Shown: one piece after another, positions 6,445 through 6,719 of the stretch
Position numbering within the stretch: position 1 is the first letter of the stretch
Layout of the letters: each line of letters starts with the position of its first letter
Source of the DNA: Ilumatobacteraceae bacterium
GTDB lineage: Bacteria > Actinomycetota > Acidimicrobiia > Acidimicrobiales > Ilumatobacteraceae
Assembly (NCBI GenBank): GCA_030727685.1
Contig: JANRBC010000048.1
Location: forward strand, 1-6,719
Length of the DNA: 6,719 nucleotides
Direction: 5' to 3'
Program-made: the position numbers and the translations under genes
The notes under the pieces: generated by a model
Seen by the model: only the letters and a program-made list of their open reading frames with translations
Database searches by the model: none
What the model was told of the DNA's origin: nothing

Positions 6445-6473
6445 GGCGGGTCGCTTCGGCGGCCCGCCTTTTT
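6445..6473 (+). terminator. Strong intrinsic terminator with UUCG tetraloop
   Basis: GGCGGG (6445-6450) pairs with CCCGCC (6463-6468). Inside this, U6451 can wobble-pair with G6462 and CGC (6452-6454) pairs with GCG (6459-6461), closing a UUCG tetraloop (6455-6458). This makes a ten-pair stem with the very stable C(UUCG)G loop, followed directly by TTTTT (6469-6473). It lies 29 nt past the binding-protein stop and ends the rightward operon. On the opposite strand the T-run is poor, so it is at best a weak terminator for the converging gene. Confidence 0.93.
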
Positions 6474-6499
6474 GTTTGCCCAAATTTTAGCGATTTGAA

Positions 6500-6719
6500 T
6501 TATTCGCAGTAGGGGCAGTGGCGACAGTTGTTTTCGCAACAAAAACCACGCGTTTTGAGCGAAGCAGCAGTAAGCACGAAAAGCGAATTGATCGGATCAA
6601 TGTATCCGTCAAGATTTTTTGCGAGCGCTTCGTCGTGAGCCGCAATTATCTTTGCGTAATTTTTGTTGGCAGGGTCGAGTCTGAGCGTGCTTGGCACATT
6701 GAGTGGCCGATCAGACGGC
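6500..6719 (-). CDS. Small cysteine-rich DUF5522-like protein, 5' end probably outside the window
   Basis: A leftward frame ends at TAA (6500-6502). Its C-terminus, R-G-F-C-C-E-N-N-C-R-H-C-P-Y-C-E, matches the signature of the DUF5522 family of short proteins, which end in a C-C-x3-C-R-H-C-P-Y cluster. Before it come R-L-D-P-A, an 'IIAAHDEALAKN' helix and Y-I-D-P-x3-L-F-V-L-T-A, also typical of the family. Counted from a GTG at 6697 it would be 65 aa, with cysteines at 53, 54, 58, 61 and 64. That GTG lacks a good ribosome site, and the frame stays open to the window edge (adding R-P-L-N just upstream), so the true start is probably beyond 6719. The Cys cluster suggests metal or Fe-S binding, but the function is unknown. 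It converges on the catabolic operon and is probably unrelated to it. Confidence 0.75.
   Translation of the reverse strand, partial: PSDRPLNVPSTLRLDPANKNYAKIIAAHDEALAKNLDGYIDPINSLFVLTAASLKTRGFCCENNCRHCPYCE

Noticed and set aside
1..6719. CRISPR array, tRNA, insertion sequence or phage remnant
   Set aside because: I saw no regularly spaced direct repeats, cloverleaf-like segment, transposase motif or terminal inverted repeats; the window is almost entirely ordinary coding sequence.

Overview
The window appears to come from an actinobacterium, most likely a moderate-GC planktonic Acidimicrobiia-type lineage. This is an inference. It rests on a predicted coenzyme F420 / luciferase-like oxidoreductase, a binding protein with an Actinobacteria-style lipoprotein leader (lipobox V-G-A-C followed by an acidic, Thr/Glu-rich linker), a GTG start, and a small DUF5522-type 'CRHCPY' protein. 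No rRNA, tRNA, CRISPR array, transposase or phage gene is visible.

Layout. Positions 1-178 hold the 3' end of a dihydropyrimidinase/hydantoinase-type amidohydrolase whose start lies off the left edge. Six tightly packed genes follow on the same strand: a CoA-acylating (methyl)malonate-semialdehyde dehydrogenase (213-1697), an LLM-class F420-type oxidoreductase of unknown function (1702-2718), and a complete ABC importer. The importer consists of permease A (2721-3596), ATPase (3593-4405), permease B (4408-5202) and an NMT1/THI5-like lipoprotein binding protein (5237-6415). Gaps run from a 4-nt overlap to 34 nt. I see no promoter or terminator inside the block, so it reads as one operon. It ends at a strong intrinsic terminator with a UUCG tetraloop (6445-6473). 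A small cysteine-rich DUF5522-like gene converges from the opposite strand and probably runs off the right edge.

How the genes fit together. The amidohydrolase opens dihydropyrimidine rings (dihydrouracil to N-carbamoyl-beta-alanine). The dehydrogenase can convert malonate semialdehyde, made from beta-alanine by a transaminase, to acetyl-CoA. Together these are the second and last steps of reductive pyrimidine catabolism. The missing steps (ring reduction, beta-ureidopropionase, beta-alanine transaminase) are not in this window and may lie to the left. The ABC importer belongs to the thiamine-pyrimidine/riboflavin/taurine-type group. Given its company, it more probably imports a pyrimidine, dihydropyrimidine, hydantoin or related ring compound than a thiamine precursor.

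The most interesting element is the LLM oxidoreductase inside this catabolic operon. It may carry out an F420- or flavin-dependent step on the pyrimidine ring, either replacing the usual dihydropyrimidine dehydrogenase or handling an unusual imported substrate. That function is a hypothesis, not something the sequence proves.
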